Part shown: positions 28,451-37,664 of the stretch, piece by piece
How the letters are laid out: every line of letters starts with the position of its first letter
How positions within the stretch are numbered: the first letter of the stretch is position 1
Source: an uncultured Commensalibacter sp.
GTDB taxonomy: Bacteria; Pseudomonadota; Alphaproteobacteria; Acetobacterales; Acetobacteraceae
NCBI GenBank assembly: GCA_946699565.1
Contig: CAMPDW010000002.1
Span: 62,001 to 126,000 of the forward strand
DNA: 64,000 nt
Direction: 5' to 3'
The notes under the pieces: generated by a model
Told to the model about the DNA's origin: nothing
The model's input: only the letters and a program-made list of their open reading frames with translations
Database searches by the model: none
Program-made: the position numbers and the translations under genes

Positions 28451-29749
28451 TTACTTATGTACAAATTGCAATGCAATTTGAAATATCCAATACTGAGATA
28501 ATATTGGAAGAACAATTGATGGCAATATAATCAAACCTATTAAACAATACCCTTCCTTCGTTAAAATTTCGTTAGAAAAAAATTGATAATTACTGTTTCT
28601 AAACAGGAAATATCCTCTTATAAAGAATAAAGTTAACAAACTATATCCTAACCAAGGTAATTGAAGCACTAAATAAGCAATTAACACTGAACAAGCATAA
28701 AAAATTCCAAATGGTGGAAATGCTGATAAAGCCAGTTTAAACCAATTTTTAAAAACTGACGATAAATTACCTTTATCAAGAAGATACCCGAGAGGAGCAA
28801 ATATAACTAACATTATAACAAATAAACAAACACAATAAATCCCTTCTATGGAATTAGCAAAAATTGCAGATAATCCTGTCAAAATAATCAATAAAAACGG
28901 TGCCAAAACAAAGAGGTCATCTTTTTCTTTTAAAACAACAATAATAAAACTTAACAAATTTAAACCAATAAGAAATAGTTGTGGATTTTGATAACCTGAA
29001 ATTTGAAATAATTTTACAAACAAGGAAAGAAAAACAATAGGTACAACAAATAAAACAACACTACCTATTAATGAAGGTAACTGTATGACCAATCGATAAA
29101 AAAGAGTACAAACTGGGAATAGACCATACGCTTGTATTATTCCAAAAACCAAGATAAAACTACCGAATTTTGGCAATAATTCATAAGATTGTACGATGGG
29201 TAAGGCCAGTATAAATACCCCCATCAAAGCAATAATCATAAAAAAAAGAATATATCTGAAATAATTCCAAGCCGACTTTACTTTCTCACTTCCTCCATTA
29301 ATAAAACAAACTATTAATAAAAGAAAAATTAATAGATAAAGAAAAATCAACAGAATAAAAAAATTATTAATAGCGACAGCCAGCATCGCAACACAAACAA
29401 AAACATGAAAAAAAATCAAATTCATTAATGTCTTCATTTCATTACCTGAAGTAATAAAACGATTAGGCATCCATAATTTAATTAAAAAGGTCGAAATAAT
29501 AATCCCCAAAGCAATCATAACCCTTAAAAAACCAGTAAAAGAATCATAATTCCAAAGGATGGAAAAGTTAAAATCATTGGGAATCATTACTGACAAAAGA
29601 GTAATAACGATTAAAATGATAGTTACAATAATATGACAGCGAATTTTAGCCTTTTGTCCATGACAAGAAAGAATACCAATAGCCCCTACTAAGGGCCAAA
29701 TAACACAACCCCAATATAAGATTTTTGCTAAATCTCCTACACTAGCCAC
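28451..29749 (-). CDS. Antiporter-like membrane subunit (HyfF/NuoN-like), divergent
   Basis: A 432-residue, very hydrophobic protein with roughly 12-14 predicted membrane helices, in the position of HyfF. GTG 29749 is the start. It belongs to the NuoL/M/N/Mrp family of proton-translocating subunits by size, order and local similarity. By eye, the helix 5 Glu (ALEAAWKY in relatives) aligns with Lys in KVKSAWNY, and the helix 7 Lys (KVGLVPFH) aligns with Ala in AYGLFPVC. Proton pumping is therefore doubtful or altered. It is followed directly by the large-subunit gene. The alignment was from memory and needs checking. Confidence 0.7.
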   Translation of the reverse strand: MASVGDLAKILYWGCVIWPLVGAIGILSCHGQKAKIRCHIIVTIILIVITLLSVMIPNDFNFSILWNYDSFTGFLRVMIALGIIISTFLIKLWMPNRFITSGNEMKTLMNLIFFHVFVCVAMLAVAINNFFILLIFLYLLIFLLLIVCFINGGSEKVKSAWNYFRYILFFMIIALMGVFILALPIVQSYELLPKFGSFILVFGIIQAYGLFPVCTLFYRLVIQLPSLIGSVVLFVVPIVFLSLFVKLFQISGYQNPQLFLIGLNLLSFIIVVLKEKDDLFVLAPFLLIILTGLSAIFANSIEGIYCVCLFVIMLVIFAPLGYLLDKGNLSSVFKNWFKLALSAFPPFGIFYACSVLIAYLVLQLPWLGYSLLTLFFIRGYFLFRNSNYQFFSNEILTKEGYCLIGLIILPSIVLPILSQYWIFQIALQFVHK

Positions 29750-29755
29750 AATTTT

Positions 29756-30283
29756 TTATCCCAAACGTTGAATAATCATAATAGATGATATTAAAAACAA
29801 ACTATATAAAATGACCAACGTTACAAATGCGAAAATTTGGCTATTCAACCCAATAACCAAAGTTAATGCATTTAAGGTACATAACATTCCAACAATTTGT
29901 CCACCCACTGTGTGACTTAAAATACTGTAAAAAAACTCTACAAGGATAATTGAGAAAACTATTCCATATTCTAAACGAAATAAGGTTGGTGGCAATATAT
30001 ATATAACCAATGAAATAGCAAGAATAACCAATAAAAGTCCTATAAAAAGACTTTTTAATGAACGTTGAAAAGATTGTTTTCTTAAAATAAGATTAGAAAT
30101 AACAGTGATAATTAAGAGCATAAAAATACACAAAACCGTAATTTGAACATGTAAAGCATTATTCCAGCCTGCCATGAGACAACATCCTGTTAAAAGTGTA
30201 TGACATGTTGCCTGAAAAGATGGATGAGAGATACCTCCAATCGTGATTAATAATAGCAAACTCATGAAAAAAGCAAATATCAT
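29756..30283 (-). CDS. HyfE/NuoK-like membrane subunit
   Basis: About 175 residues with five or six membrane helices, the size and position of HyfE. A short block, GGQIVGMLCTLNALTLVI (about 129-146), resembles the HyfE signature QVVGFLTLENG, but the conserved Glu is replaced. ATG 30283 is chosen because it directly follows the upstream stop; an in-frame GTG at 30295 would overlap it. It lies between the NuoH-like and NuoN-like genes in the order typical of hyf operons. Its identity rests partly on context. Confidence 0.65.
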   Translation of the reverse strand: MIFAFFMSLLLLITIGGISHPSFQATCHTLLTGCCLMAGWNNALHVQITVLCIFMLLIITVISNLILRKQSFQRSLKSLFIGLLLVILAISLVIYILPPTLFRLEYGIVFSIILVEFFYSILSHTVGGQIVGMLCTLNALTLVIGLNSQIFAFVTLVILYSLFLISSIMIIQRLG

Positions 30284-30284
30284 T

Positions 30285-31235
30285 TTATATTCCACTTAAC
30301 CCAGCAAAATAAATAATAATCGCAAGAAAATTCAAAACAGTAGCAAACCCAATCTTATAGACACCTTTTGATATAAATAAAAAATTTCTCATTAATGCAA
30401 TAACGGCACACTCGATAATAATTTTTATACACCAGGCCAGCAAGCCAAAAAAGGCCGCCAATAACCATGATGTCAAAGATTCTTGCTGAAAATTAAATAA
30501 AGCAATGCTTTGTGGCCACAAAAGAAAAGCAATTAAAGATAACCAAAGTAAAAATTGTAAACTGTTAATATAAAGCAAAATTCCTTTATCTTCACGACTG
30601 AACCCATCTTTTTGGATTATATCGGAAAGATCTGGCATATCTAAAACAAGAAAAAATAAAGAACATGCACTGATTAATAAAGGGCATGAAGCAATATTCA
30701 TGAAACGCGTGGAATTATGAAAAAACACAATAATATAATTAAGTTCTGTGCTTTTCACATTCATTCGACAAACCATTGCTATCAATAAAAGCGTCGGTAA
30801 AAACAATAAGATCTGGATCATCATATGCTGAAATTTCTTAAAACTTAACAAAGAAGTATCATGATAAACAATAAAGAAATTGAAAACAGGAATCATGACC
30901 AAAATTGTGATAATAAATAAAAAATCAGAATTTCCTTTAATAATCATATCCGTTGTATAAAACGGTATTAAAAGCGCCAAGGTGCATAATAACCCTAATG
31001 ATACCAGAAAAATATAATCCTTAAGTGATAAAGTCTTATATAATAAAATTCGAATGGATTCGCTTAAATCTATTCTAATTCGATAAAATGAATGACGAAA
31101 TGATTCCGTCGATATGCCTTGTATCCACCCATCAAGCTTTTTTATAAACACCATAAGCCAGGGTGCCATAATTAAAAATAACAATAAATGAAAACCTATG
31201 ATGCATAAAGATATAAGCCAATAAATGACAACCAT
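30285..31235 (-). CDS. HyfC/NuoH-like membrane subunit, divergent
   Basis: A 316-residue membrane protein with about eight helices, placed like HyfC/HycD, the homologue of NuoH that links the soluble and membrane arms. The family motif near the N-terminus (LQGRQGP in relatives) reads IQGISTES. The loop rich in Glu (DNPTTHLELTMVHEA in HycD) is represented by a diverged LDMPDLSDIIQKDGFSRED. The start shares one base with the upstream stop (TAATG). It is assigned by size, order and weak motifs, so confidence in the exact subunit is moderate. Confidence 0.65.
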   Translation of the reverse strand: MVVIYWLISLCIIGFHLLLFLIMAPWLMVFIKKLDGWIQGISTESFRHSFYRIRIDLSESIRILLYKTLSLKDYIFLVSLGLLCTLALLIPFYTTDMIIKGNSDFLFIITILVMIPVFNFFIVYHDTSLLSFKKFQHMMIQILLFLPTLLLIAMVCRMNVKSTELNYIIVFFHNSTRFMNIASCPLLISACSLFFLVLDMPDLSDIIQKDGFSREDKGILLYINSLQFLLWLSLIAFLLWPQSIALFNFQQESLTSWLLAAFFGLLAWCIKIIIECAVIALMRNFLFISKGVYKIGFATVLNFLAIIIYFAGLSGI

Positions 31236-33106
31236 TAAACCAATAATCCTATCGATAATAAGCTAATAAGAATTAAAATGAATAACGTTGCCTGCTCATG
31301 TTCCCATATCAAAATATTAAACTTTTTTTTATAAAGTCGAATAGTTTTATAAATTTTTAAATATTCAGTTTTTTTACGTAAAAAAAGATAAGAATGTATA
31401 TCTAATGAAAAATTATCTTTCAAAACATTCAAAATTGTTTTTGTACCAAATTCAAACCGAGTTATATCAAGATAATTTTTATATTTTTTCCTATCCGAAA
31501 TTTTGAATTGATTATTTTGTGGATCCATGGAAACAATGAAATATTTTTTTTTAATAAAAAAGAAAACATAAACAACCATCCCAAAAATAAATACTGAAAA
31601 AACAGGGGTAAAAGCAATATGTAATTGTTCACTTTTAAAACTAAAAAAATGAAATTTACCTATAGAAGGAAAATTATTTTTTATACCATACGTCCAATAT
31701 AAAATAATTCCTGGACATACAGAAAAAATAAACAAAGATAAAAGATATATTCTAATCCCTTTTCCATATCCTAACAGAAAATTAAAATATGATCCAATTG
31801 CAGTTAGTCTATCATTATAATTTTTATATAAAGCAAGAAAAAGATTAACCCATCCCAATAAAGAAAAAAGGTAAATTACCGCATTACATCCAATGAAAAA
31901 TAAAGCCAATATCATATCAAATAAATAATGATTTAATATAAGGCTAATTCCGAGTTGAAGATTTCCCCAAAATAATACAAAACCAGCAAAAGGTGGAAAA
32001 CCTGACAACAATAATCCTAAAAAGAATAAAGAATCGATAAAAAAAGAATTATTAATTTTCTCTTTCAACGAATTAAGTAAAAAAACCAAAGCAAATCCAT
32101 GATTTTGAATAAACAAACTAAAAAAAAGAATGATATAATTCAATTCCAATAAAGCTGTTTTTTGCAAATATAAAGCCAAAAATAATATAACAATAAGCTG
32201 AATACTGATTGCGTTATTTAAGATAAATAAATAACGTAAACGGTTAAATAAATTTGAAACTTTCAAACAGAACCAACTAGCTTTTAATGCTGTAATAACT
32301 ACTATAAATTCGAACAAAACAATAAAAATCATTGAAAGATTATAATTATAAAAACTTATAAAAATTCTTAATAATCCATAAAATCCAATTAAGTTTTTGA
32401 AAATATTTGTGTAATAAATCTTTTCATCCTCAAAAATAGCATGAAGATTGTTTTTTTCCTCGCCCCTAAAATCAAAAAAACCGAGTAAACAACATACAGG
32501 TAATACTAAAAAAAAGATCAAATAATTTAAATTTAATGAAGATGTTTTTCCTGAAAAAACAATATAAAATAAATCCTGTTGATTGTTCATTAAAACAGGA
32601 ATACAACTCATAAACCCTAATAAACAAGGCAGTATTAACCAATAAAGTGAAGCATTGCGTTGCCTATTTTTGTAATTCATTAAAAATAATAAAGCCAAGA
32701 CGATTGTAAAAAAATATAAATTTCCTGCTAAAATTAAGGATAATGAAAGGATATATGAAACAAGAAAATACTTATTTTTGCATAAATCTTTTTGATAATA
32801 TAAAAATAAAAAACTTATATTAAAAATTATAAAAAGAAAAAAACAAGTTAATCCATCCAAATAAAAATTAACTCTATAAATAATACTTAATTTTGATAAA
32901 AATAATAGCGAAGTAGGAATATGAAAGACTAGTACCAAAAAAGTCAGAAAAGCACCCGTTAAAGAAGCATATAAAGGAAAATAATCAGGTAATTTTAATA
33001 AAATAAACTTTCTTGATGAAATAAGTCCTACATCAACAAAACTACACATACTGACTTGGTAGAATAATAAAGAAATATCTACCAATATGAGACATAAAAT
33101 GAACAA
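31235..33106 (-). CDS. HyfB-like antiporter/NuoL-type membrane subunit, first gene of the Ehr-like operon
   Basis: A 623-residue protein with about 14 membrane helices and a longer C-terminal part ending in a final helix, matching HyfB in size and position. The block NLIGFYGLLRIFI corresponds to MGIYGLLR of HyfB. Where relatives have GFGTKAGLVP, with the essential Lys, this has VCCLLGFFDF. Where they have DLKRLLAYHSVENIG, this has NLFNRLRYLFILNNAI. Proton-path residues therefore seem lost. The apparent start, TTG 33106, has only a distant AGAGGG site, so the true start may be nearby and non-standard. It heads a tightly packed six-gene operon with no ferredoxin-like HyfA or HyfH subunit. Confidence 0.65.
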   Translation of the reverse strand: MFILCLILVDISLLFYQVSMCSFVDVGLISSRKFILLKLPDYFPLYASLTGAFLTFLVLVFHIPTSLLFLSKLSIIYRVNFYLDGLTCFFLFIIFNISFLFLYYQKDLCKNKYFLVSYILSLSLILAGNLYFFTIVLALLFLMNYKNRQRNASLYWLILPCLLGFMSCIPVLMNNQQDLFYIVFSGKTSSLNLNYLIFFLVLPVCCLLGFFDFRGEEKNNLHAIFEDEKIYYTNIFKNLIGFYGLLRIFISFYNYNLSMIFIVLFEFIVVITALKASWFCLKVSNLFNRLRYLFILNNAISIQLIVILFLALYLQKTALLELNYIILFFSLFIQNHGFALVFLLNSLKEKINNSFFIDSLFFLGLLLSGFPPFAGFVLFWGNLQLGISLILNHYLFDMILALFFIGCNAVIYLFSLLGWVNLFLALYKNYNDRLTAIGSYFNFLLGYGKGIRIYLLSLFIFSVCPGIILYWTYGIKNNFPSIGKFHFFSFKSEQLHIAFTPVFSVFIFGMVVYVFFFIKKKYFIVSMDPQNNQFKISDRKKYKNYLDITRFEFGTKTILNVLKDNFSLDIHSYLFLRKKTEYLKIYKTIRLYKKKFNILIWEHEQATLFILILISLLSIGLLV

Positions 33107-33205
33107 AGACAGAATCTTATCCCTCTTAGAAAAAATAATATGACAAAATAATTTTAATTATAGAATTTCTTACAGATTAAACAAAAGTTAAAAGATAAAA
33201 AGTAA

Positions 33206-33661
33206 TTATTCTTTAACCCATCTTTTTTCAGTTTGTTTCCAATATGTTAAATCATGCCCCTCTTGTTTCAATCGTTTCCAACGTTCACGAGCAGCACATA
33301 CAGCCTGTTCGTCTTTACCATCAAATAAGTCGAAGACACGCTGATATTGATCAATATCCTTAATCATTTGACCATTTATTACAAAGAAATAAGTCGCCTG
33401 ATTAGGATTTTCCTCAAATAAAGTTAACCATATAGGTTGCCATTGGGGATACTCATCCTGATGCTTTGTAAAATGACATCCATGCGGCAACCATATAGGT
33501 TGGGTTACATTCCATAAAACTTCTGTCAGAGATTTAATTTGTTCATTATCCTTACATAAAACAACTGTTTTTTGTTTTCGTTGCATGGTGTGAACAAGTA
33601 AAACAGGCAATGCCTGTTCTAAGCTTGTTTTTGTCAAATGATAAAATCCAACAGAAGTCAT
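33206..33661 (-). CDS. holC: DNA polymerase III subunit chi
   Basis: A 151-residue HolC homologue. Chi links the clamp loader to single-stranded DNA-binding protein. The N-terminus VGFYHLTKTSLEQALPVLL, the WNVTQPIWLPHG block and the C-terminal RERWKRLKQEGHDLTYWKQ helix fit the family. It starts 11 bases after pepA, the usual pepA-holC arrangement. In some relatives valS is next, but here an AT-rich 99-base gap leads to the Ehr-like operon, which has its own start. Confidence 0.93.
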   Translation of the reverse strand: MTSVGFYHLTKTSLEQALPVLLVHTMQRKQKTVVLCKDNEQIKSLTEVLWNVTQPIWLPHGCHFTKHQDEYPQWQPIWLTLFEENPNQATYFFVINGQMIKDIDQYQRVFDLFDGKDEQAVCAARERWKRLKQEGHDLTYWKQTEKRWVKE

Positions 33662-33671
33662 TCAACTTGCC

Positions 33672-35150
33672 TTATTTTTCAAAATAAGTTTCTACAAACT
33701 GATTAAGTAACGCAACTCCGAAAGCTGTAGCACCTTTTGGACCGCAGTGATTGGGTTTACTAATATAAGCCGTTCCAGCAATATCCAAATGTGCCCATGG
33801 TGTATCATTCACAAAACGCTTTAAAAATTGTGCTGCTGTAATTGATCCACCATCACGTCCACCGATATTTTTCATATCAGCAAAATCTGAATTAATCGCT
33901 TTATCATAAGGTTCTCCCATCGGCATACGCCATAATTTCTCACCACAAATTTGACTTGTCACAACTAATTTTTCAGCCAAATCATCATTATTTGAAAATA
34001 ACCCAGCATATTCATATCCCAAGGCAATAACCATTGCACCCGTAAGGGTTGCAAGATTAATCATAAAGCGTGGCTTAAAACGATCTTGGGTATACCAAAG
34101 AATATCAGCTAAAACCAAACGACCTTCCGCATCAGTATTCAAAACTTCAATTGTCTGACCTGAAGCACTACGAACAATATCACCGGGACGTTGTGCATGA
34201 CCTGAGACCATATTTTCAACCAATCCAACTATACCTATAACATTAACTTTTGCTTTACGTTTAGCTAGTACTGACATTAATCCTATCACTGTTGCAGCAC
34301 CGGCCATATCCATTTTCATATCTTCCATGCCATTAGCCGGTTTTAACGAAATTCCTCCGGAATCAAACGTAACACCTTTGCCCAAGAATGCTAGAGGCGC
34401 TTCTTTATCATCAGGATTTCCCTTCCACTGCATGATCACTGTATAGGGATCCGCATTACTTCCTTGTGCAACCCCTAATAAAGCACCAAATTCTAATTCT
34501 TTCATTTTGTCTTTATCAAGGATCTCAACTGTCAAGCCAAGAGATTCTAGTTTTTTAATCCGATTCACAAATTCTTGCGGATATAAATGATTAGATGGTT
34601 CATTAACTAAATCACGTGTTAAATAAGTGCCTTCTGCAACTGCAGATAACCCTTCCCATTGTTTCTTTGCACCTTCAAAGTCAGAAGCCATAACATCAAT
34701 TGATGTTAATTTTTTTAATCCTTCCTTTTGACTTTTATCTTCACAATATTTCTTAAATTCATAATTTTTAAGAAAAGCACCTAATACAAAAAACCCTGTA
34801 TATTCGGTAAAATCCCAATCAACCATCATTAAAAAAGATTCAGTTTTATTATGTAAAGTCCGAGTTGCTATACCACCAGCATCTTTTGCCTTACTTCTTG
34901 AAAACTGATTCTGGTCACCCAACCCAATAATAATAATATAATTATAATTTTCATCAGGAGAAACAAGCTTACAAACTTGACCGAATTTACCGGTAAAATG
35001 ATCAACTTTTATCGCACGATCCAAAGCATTTTGAACAGATTTGTTCATAGCCCTAATAGAATAGCCAGTCATATTATTTTCAAATGCAAATAATACAACA
35101 TTGCGATTTTCTGGCATATGCAAACTCATAAATTGAATATTAAGTGTCAC
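33672..35150 (-). CDS. pepA: Leucyl aminopeptidase (M17)
   Basis: A 492-residue cytosolic aminopeptidase of the PepA/M17 family that removes N-terminal residues from peptides and needs two metal ions. The C-terminal catalytic domain has GKGVTFDSGGISLKP (metal and Lys site) and the signature NTDAEGRLVLAD; other ligands lie in MKMDMAGAA. The N-terminal domain (about 1-160) is the usual macro-like domain. holC follows immediately. The start has a TTAAGTGTC-like upstream region without a strong ribosome site. Confidence 0.95.
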   Translation of the reverse strand: MTLNIQFMSLHMPENRNVVLFAFENNMTGYSIRAMNKSVQNALDRAIKVDHFTGKFGQVCKLVSPDENYNYIIIIGLGDQNQFSRSKAKDAGGIATRTLHNKTESFLMMVDWDFTEYTGFFVLGAFLKNYEFKKYCEDKSQKEGLKKLTSIDVMASDFEGAKKQWEGLSAVAEGTYLTRDLVNEPSNHLYPQEFVNRIKKLESLGLTVEILDKDKMKELEFGALLGVAQGSNADPYTVIMQWKGNPDDKEAPLAFLGKGVTFDSGGISLKPANGMEDMKMDMAGAATVIGLMSVLAKRKAKVNVIGIVGLVENMVSGHAQRPGDIVRSASGQTIEVLNTDAEGRLVLADILWYTQDRFKPRFMINLATLTGAMVIALGYEYAGLFSNNDDLAEKLVVTSQICGEKLWRMPMGEPYDKAINSDFADMKNIGGRDGGSITAAQFLKRFVNDTPWAHLDIAGTAYISKPNHCGPKGATAFGVALLNQFVETYFEK

Positions 35151-35326
35151 GAAATTACCCCTTTTAAAATAAAGTTTCTATTTGCTATTTAAATTTATAT
35201 TTTATCGTAGTTTTATTACTACAAATTATGTTAGTTTAAACAACTAAGAATTTTAATTAAAAACTAATTTTTTAAATTTCTACCTATCTTATCAGATCAG
35301 TAAAACTTTATGTTGGAATTTATTTA

Positions 35327-36139
35327 ATGAATCATTTTTCTGATACCGATCTTGTATCAAAGATTATCCCAATTGTAAAAAAAGCTGCTGATAAGATTAA
35401 TTATATTCGTCATACTAATTTCAATATTGAAATTAAAAAAGATTCCAGTCCAGTAACCCTTGCAGATCAAGTTTCAGAAAAAATTATTCTGGAAGAATTA
35501 AAAAAATTAACACCCCACATTCCTATCATTGCGGAAGAACAAATATCTTCTGGAAAAAAAATACATGTTCAAAATGAATTTTGGCTTGTTGATCCCTTGG
35601 ATGGCACAAAAGGCTTTATTAAAAAAAGCAACCATTTTACTATTAATATCGGACTAATCCGAAATGGTAATCCGGTTTTAGGTATTGTTGCCTGTCCTGC
35701 CTATCACGAAATTTTTTATGGTATTATTCATCATGGAGCATGGAAACTCAGCAAAAAGGCTGAAGTCATACCTCTACATGTTACCCCGCCCCTTCATGAA
35801 AAATTTCGCATTTTAATTTCCAACCGATGCACTAAAAACCCACATTATTCAGAATTTGTAAATTTGTTCCCAAACAGTTCCATTCATGAAATTGGATCAA
35901 CGCTTAAAATCCTTTGGATTGCGGAAGGAAAAGCTGATTTACATCCACGTTTTAGCCCAACAATGGAGTGGGATACTGCCGCGCCACAAGCTATTCTTGA
36001 AGCTGCTGGAGGGTATGTTTGTGATTTTAACAATAAACCATTGCAATATGGCAAAAAAAAATGGAAAAATCATAATTTCTTTTGCTCAAGTGTGCCGCTT
36101 AGTGCTTATTTAAATCAATTTCATTCCGTTAATCAATAA
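35327..36139 (+). CDS. cysQ: 3'(2'),5'-bisphosphate nucleotidase CysQ
   Basis: A 270-residue inositol-monophosphatase-fold phosphatase that removes PAP left by sulfate assimilation or related sulfotransfer. It has the metal-binding motifs AEEQ, DPLDGTKGF and the C-terminal WDTAAPQAILEAAGG. It is first in a run of four plus-strand genes (cysQ, tsaC/sua5, coiled-coil protein, FAD dehydrogenase), with no gap before the next start. Its length is normal for the family. Confidence 0.93.
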   Translation: MNHFSDTDLVSKIIPIVKKAADKINYIRHTNFNIEIKKDSSPVTLADQVSEKIILEELKKLTPHIPIIAEEQISSGKKIHVQNEFWLVDPLDGTKGFIKKSNHFTINIGLIRNGNPVLGIVACPAYHEIFYGIIHHGAWKLSKKAEVIPLHVTPPLHEKFRILISNRCTKNPHYSEFVNLFPNSSIHEIGSTLKILWIAEGKADLHPRFSPTMEWDTAAPQAILEAAGGYVCDFNNKPLQYGKKKWKNHNFFCSSVPLSAYLNQFHSVNQ

Positions 36140-37117
36140 ATGACCCTATTTCTCACTAATACACATAAAAATATACAAAAAGCTGCTTTGATCTTAAAAA
36201 ACGGTGGATTAATAGCCTTTGGAACAGAAACTGTTTATGGGTTAGGTGCCGATGCAACTAACAGCAACTCCGTTCAAAAAATTTACGCTGTAAAAGGAAG
36301 ACCCAATTTTAATCCCCTGATCATTCATTTTGCTCATTTAGATCATGTCTTTCAATATGTCAAAAAAAATGACCTTGCTTATAAGTTGGGAAAGAAATTT
36401 TGGCCTGGACCTTTAACCTTAATCTTGAATCAACAAGAAAATTCAATCATCAGTTCAATTGCAACAGCTCATTTATCAACCATAGCTGTACGAATTCCCC
36501 AAAACGTAACAGCACAACAGCTTATAAACTATAGTCAAAAACCCATCGCGGCACCTTCTGCCAATATTTCTGGGAGAATTAGTCCTGTAACCGCACATCA
36601 TGTTTATCAAGAATTAAACGATAAAATTGACGGTATTCTTGATTGCGGTTCCTGTGAGGTTGGTGTTGAAAGTACTATTTTAGATATCAGTCAAGATCAA
36701 CCCAAAATTTTACGCCCTGGTGGTATTTCTTTAGAAGATCTAACACCGATTTGTGGCTCTTTAAATTTTGAAGAATCAATTGAAAACAAAATCATTGCGC
36801 CTGGACAATTAAGCTCGCATTATGCTCCCTCGTTGTCTGTACGCTTAAATTGCAATTATCTTGAACCTGATGAGGCACTTCTTGCTTTTGGTAAAACCTC
36901 TCTTCAAGCCCCCCTTACAATTAACCTAAGCAAGACTGCTAATCTGAATGAAGCAGCACATAATTTATTCGCTTATTTACGACTACTTGACACAGAAGGA
37001 AAAAAATTAGGCCTTAAAAAGATTGCTGTTATGCCCATTCCAAATTATGGTATTGGTCACGCAATTTGTGATAGACTGCAAAGAGCCGCTGCACCTCGAT
37101 CCTCATCAAAGCAATGA
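36140..37117 (+). CDS. L-threonylcarbamoyladenylate synthase (Sua5/TsaC)
   Basis: A 325-residue Sua5-type enzyme that makes threonylcarbamoyl-AMP from threonine, bicarbonate and ATP for t6A37 modification of ANN-decoding tRNAs. The YrdC domain (about 1-200) has GLIAFGTETVYGLGADA and KGRPNFNPLI. A C-terminal Sua5 domain (about 230-320) begins after the APGQLSSHYAPS block, so this is the long form rather than short TsaC. It abuts cysQ and overlaps the next gene by four bases (ATGA). Confidence 0.93.
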   Translation: MTLFLTNTHKNIQKAALILKNGGLIAFGTETVYGLGADATNSNSVQKIYAVKGRPNFNPLIIHFAHLDHVFQYVKKNDLAYKLGKKFWPGPLTLILNQQENSIISSIATAHLSTIAVRIPQNVTAQQLINYSQKPIAAPSANISGRISPVTAHHVYQELNDKIDGILDCGSCEVGVESTILDISQDQPKILRPGGISLEDLTPICGSLNFEESIENKIIAPGQLSSHYAPSLSVRLNCNYLEPDEALLAFGKTSLQAPLTINLSKTANLNEAAHNLFAYLRLLDTEGKKLGLKKIAVMPIPNYGIGHAICDRLQRAAAPRSSSKQ

Positions 37118-37650
37118 CTGAAAAAATAGACAAAAAAGAACTCAAAATTTTAAGCGATATTTTAGCCCTTGTTCTGGAAAATGAACCGGGACAATCAATT
37201 AATGCCATTGAAGCCATTAAAAAAAGAGCAAGAAAAAATATGGTTACAGGAGGTGCTCTTAAAAATATTTTCAATTCAATTGCTGAAAATCCACCTAAAC
37301 CTGAAATAAAAACATCATCACGCAATCGAAAAAATACAGATACCATACCTGATCTTCTTAAAGCACGTTCGCAAATTAATGCATTGACCCAAGATATTAA
37401 TCATCTAGATTCAATCATTCGCAGCTTGCGAATGCAAAATGAATCTTTGCGGTCAGAATTAAATTTGACACAGCAATCCCGTGCTGAAATCCAATCGCTT
37501 CTTTATACGAATCAAGCAAAAGAACCTTTTAAAAAAATTCTCCTCATCATTTTTTTCTTTTTTGGTTTGTTTTTGGGCATTGCAAGTACTGCTATCATTC
37601 ATTCATTTACATCCAGCCCTCCTCCTAATAACTCAATTTATCTCAATTAA
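37114..37650 (+). CDS. Coiled-coil protein with C-terminal membrane anchor, function unknown
   Basis: A 178-residue protein not assigned to a family. The N-terminal 75 residues are helical and basic, a coiled-coil lies at about 85-130 (LLKARSQINALTQDINHLDS onward), and a single hydrophobic helix at about 142-168 (KKILLIIFFFFGLFLGIAST) ends in a short polar tail. That suggests a tail-anchored inner-membrane protein. It overlaps the stop of sua5 by four bases and lies 14 bases before the FAD dehydrogenase gene, so it is co-translated with its neighbours. No function is proposed. Confidence 0.75.
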   Translation: MTEKIDKKELKILSDILALVLENEPGQSINAIEAIKKRARKNMVTGGALKNIFNSIAENPPKPEIKTSSRNRKNTDTIPDLLKARSQINALTQDINHLDSIIRSLRMQNESLRSELNLTQQSRAEIQSLLYTNQAKEPFKKILLIIFFFFGLFLGIASTAIIHSFTSSPPPNNSIYLN

Positions 37651-37664
37651 TAGTGAGAACTTTT

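Noticed and set aside
26335..33106. Annotating the operon as a hydrogen-producing hydrogenase 4 or formate hydrogenlyase
   Set aside because: All four nickel-binding cysteines of the large subunit are replaced and ferredoxin-like subunits are missing, so H2 chemistry is not supported.
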